A stretch of 6,484 nt of DNA, taken from contig SHUN01000168.1 in assembly GCA_009697495.1 (NCBI GenBank), positions 1 through 6,484 of the forward strand, given 5' to 3'. The notes beneath the pieces are model-generated. The model was not told the DNA's origin. It did no database searches and saw only the letters and a list, made by a program, of their open reading frames with translations. A program made the translations under genes and the position numbers. Shown here piece by piece: positions 6,201 through 6,484 of the stretch. Source of the stretch: Bryobacterales bacterium (GTDB lineage Bacteria > Acidobacteriota > Terriglobia > Bryobacterales > Bryobacteraceae). Positions within the stretch are counted from its first letter, which is position 1, and each line of letters starts with the position of its first letter.

Positions 6201-6484
6201 CCGTTCGGCAAGGGGCGGCAGTTGCTCAGTGGAGTGAACGGGGTGACGGATGCGATCCTCGGAGGTTGGAATGTATCGGCACAGTATATTCGCCGCGGCG
6301 GGCAGCCGATTGAATTCCCGAACGCCGCGCCCAACGTCGCGCGATCAGCGAAGTTGAGCAATTCGCAACGCGACGAGCTGGCCAAGAAGGCCGGACGAAG
6401 CGAGTTCAATCCTTTTTTCGACAAGTACTTTGACACGTCGATTTTTCCAACGACGGCGCAGGCCCCGTTCACGCTCCGCGACTT
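3240..6484 (+). CDS. TonB-dependent receptor with N-terminal carboxypeptidase-regulatory-like domain (3' end outside window)
   Basis: One frame stays open from 3240 to the right edge, 1081 codons, with no stop. It starts with a signal peptide (MNCRFGFSLLIACSLLSAQ, cleavage likely after SAQ). Residues about 20-105 form a CarboxypepD_reg-like beta-sandwich (ISGTVTDPSGAPISGARVEA, then NDAGIYLIRFLPPGVYSLTV). A linker with ESVTVTGETPLL leads into the plug, which includes INGGRSGENETLIDGVSS and a SFGRFGGGVTSIVLRTGTN motif. The rest is the outer-membrane barrel, rich in alternating aromatic strands; examples are TFFFQDDWKITRTLTINAGL and, late, ILGGWNVSAQYIRRGGQPI. This is the Oar-like/SusC-like receptor type hugely expanded in Solibacter and relatives, probably importing oligosaccharide- or peptide-like ligands using TonB energy; the ligand cannot be told. 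Homologues are about 1100-1200 residues, so about 100 residues are probably missing. An in-frame ATG at 3204 would add 12 residues (MLLKYSLGILIV) but gives a less regular signal peptide. Neither start has a ribosome binding site. Confidence 0.93.
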   Translation, partial: MNCRFGFSLLIACSLLSAQEFRANISGTVTDPSGAPISGARVEAISAERQVRYEALSNDAGIYLIRFLPPGVYSLTVQKEGFKRAQRDRLTAQGADRLSVDIRMEIGGVTESVTVTGETPLLATETASRSVTLEQKYVDDLPTSGRNVYQLLFSQPGVIKTGGYWGSFELYAFGNMNGIMINGGRSGENETLIDGVSSVRGSRSASFAPALNAIQEVTMLTNSYDASFGRFGGGVTSIVLRTGTNQLHGQLFEFIKNDNLNSNGYSANAANVRRPEYKNNTFGFTVDGPVVIPKLLNGKNKLFWMLSLESLRERNPQIQLWTVPTAAERRGDYSQIVDSQRRSISIYDPLTTRTNPNGAGFIRTPFAGNVIPGGRINPVAAKLMEFYPAANRVSENVDGQNNYLFVNSSKNSYNQWLGKLDWAITDRHRVSGRYGETPWSNFARVQWGTNAAEPSSEYPSTRISRNWAADWTYTVSASTVFNLRAGLARYEGFSGNTFGRDYDPRQLGFPDRLVSQFVGLQFPRFNFAGNNISPLGAAQTSGYEASDAYSLQPNVQHNRGRHSLKYGAEFRRYNQNNIRPASASGNYTFNRNWTQANPQQADALSGAFLATFQLGYPTSGFVDRNMDPAYRNPYMTFFFQDDWKITRTLTINAGLRWDYEGPARERYNRQIRGFAFDQASPIASRVQGLSLKGGLLFAGSNGLERDAFNRDWNNIQPRIGVAWQIAPKWVLRGGYGLYYLGQNGVGSDAGFSRQTAMIASTDNNLTPAASLSDPFPQSLFPTGLLQPIGSTQGLATNLGLAVGAQLLDRPLPKSHQFSFGFQRTLGQTWLLDASYVGNLTRDLPLGAGLNFLAADTLNSIPAANRQTYFSQQVPNPMAGLLPGSAFNGTTVPRQQLLFAYPQYQQVSINNIAAGAQTYHALQAKATRRFSNGLAMQASYTWAKTMERVSLLNAQDVNLANLRSTRGEQRLSADDIPHTISMVSSYELPFGKGRQLLSGVNGVTDAILGGWNVSAQYIRRGGQPIEFPNAAPNVARSAKLSNSQRDELAKKAGRSEFNPFFDKYFDTSIFPTTAQAPFTLRD

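Overview
The window looks like chromosomal DNA of a GC-rich (roughly 60 %) Acidobacteriota-like bacterium, most plausibly of the Bryobacterales/Solibacter group. That is inferred from the gene families: a DUF1501 protein, a secreted amidohydrolase of the Atu3266/EF_0837 type, and a very large carboxypeptidase-regulatory-like/TonB-dependent receptor of the 'Oar-like' kind that is greatly expanded in these organisms. No tRNA, rRNA, CRISPR array, transposase or phage gene is visible.

Layout: (1) 1-776, + strand, the C-terminal half of a DUF1501 protein whose start lies left of the window. (2) 777-897, a short convergent intergenic region packed with GC-rich palindromes and short direct repeats. 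It is bracketed by an exact 12-bp direct repeat (770-781 and 895-906) that carries the stop codons of both neighbouring genes. (3) 898-2136, - strand, an exported metal-dependent amidohydrolase/deacetylase with a TATAAT box placed so close to its ATG that a leaderless mRNA is likely. (4) 2137-2633, almost 500 bp without an intact gene, which holds the decayed C-terminal end of a response-regulator receiver domain (about 2466-2576, + strand). (5) 2634-3173, - strand, an intact peptide methionine sulfoxide reductase (msrA). (6) 3240-6484, + strand, a TonB-dependent outer-membrane receptor divergent from msrA that runs off the right edge. It reads open in one frame for 1081 codons from its preferred start.

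The genes do not form an obvious pathway. Each sits in its own transcription unit (convergent, then divergent), and the most plausible common theme is cell-envelope housekeeping and nutrient uptake: export-competent hydrolase, outer-membrane receptor, oxidative repair of methionine. I found no convincing new multi-gene system. The observations most worth a second look are the palindromic element between the two convergent stop codons with its possible target duplication, the receiver-domain remnant, and the repeated leaderless-start geometry.
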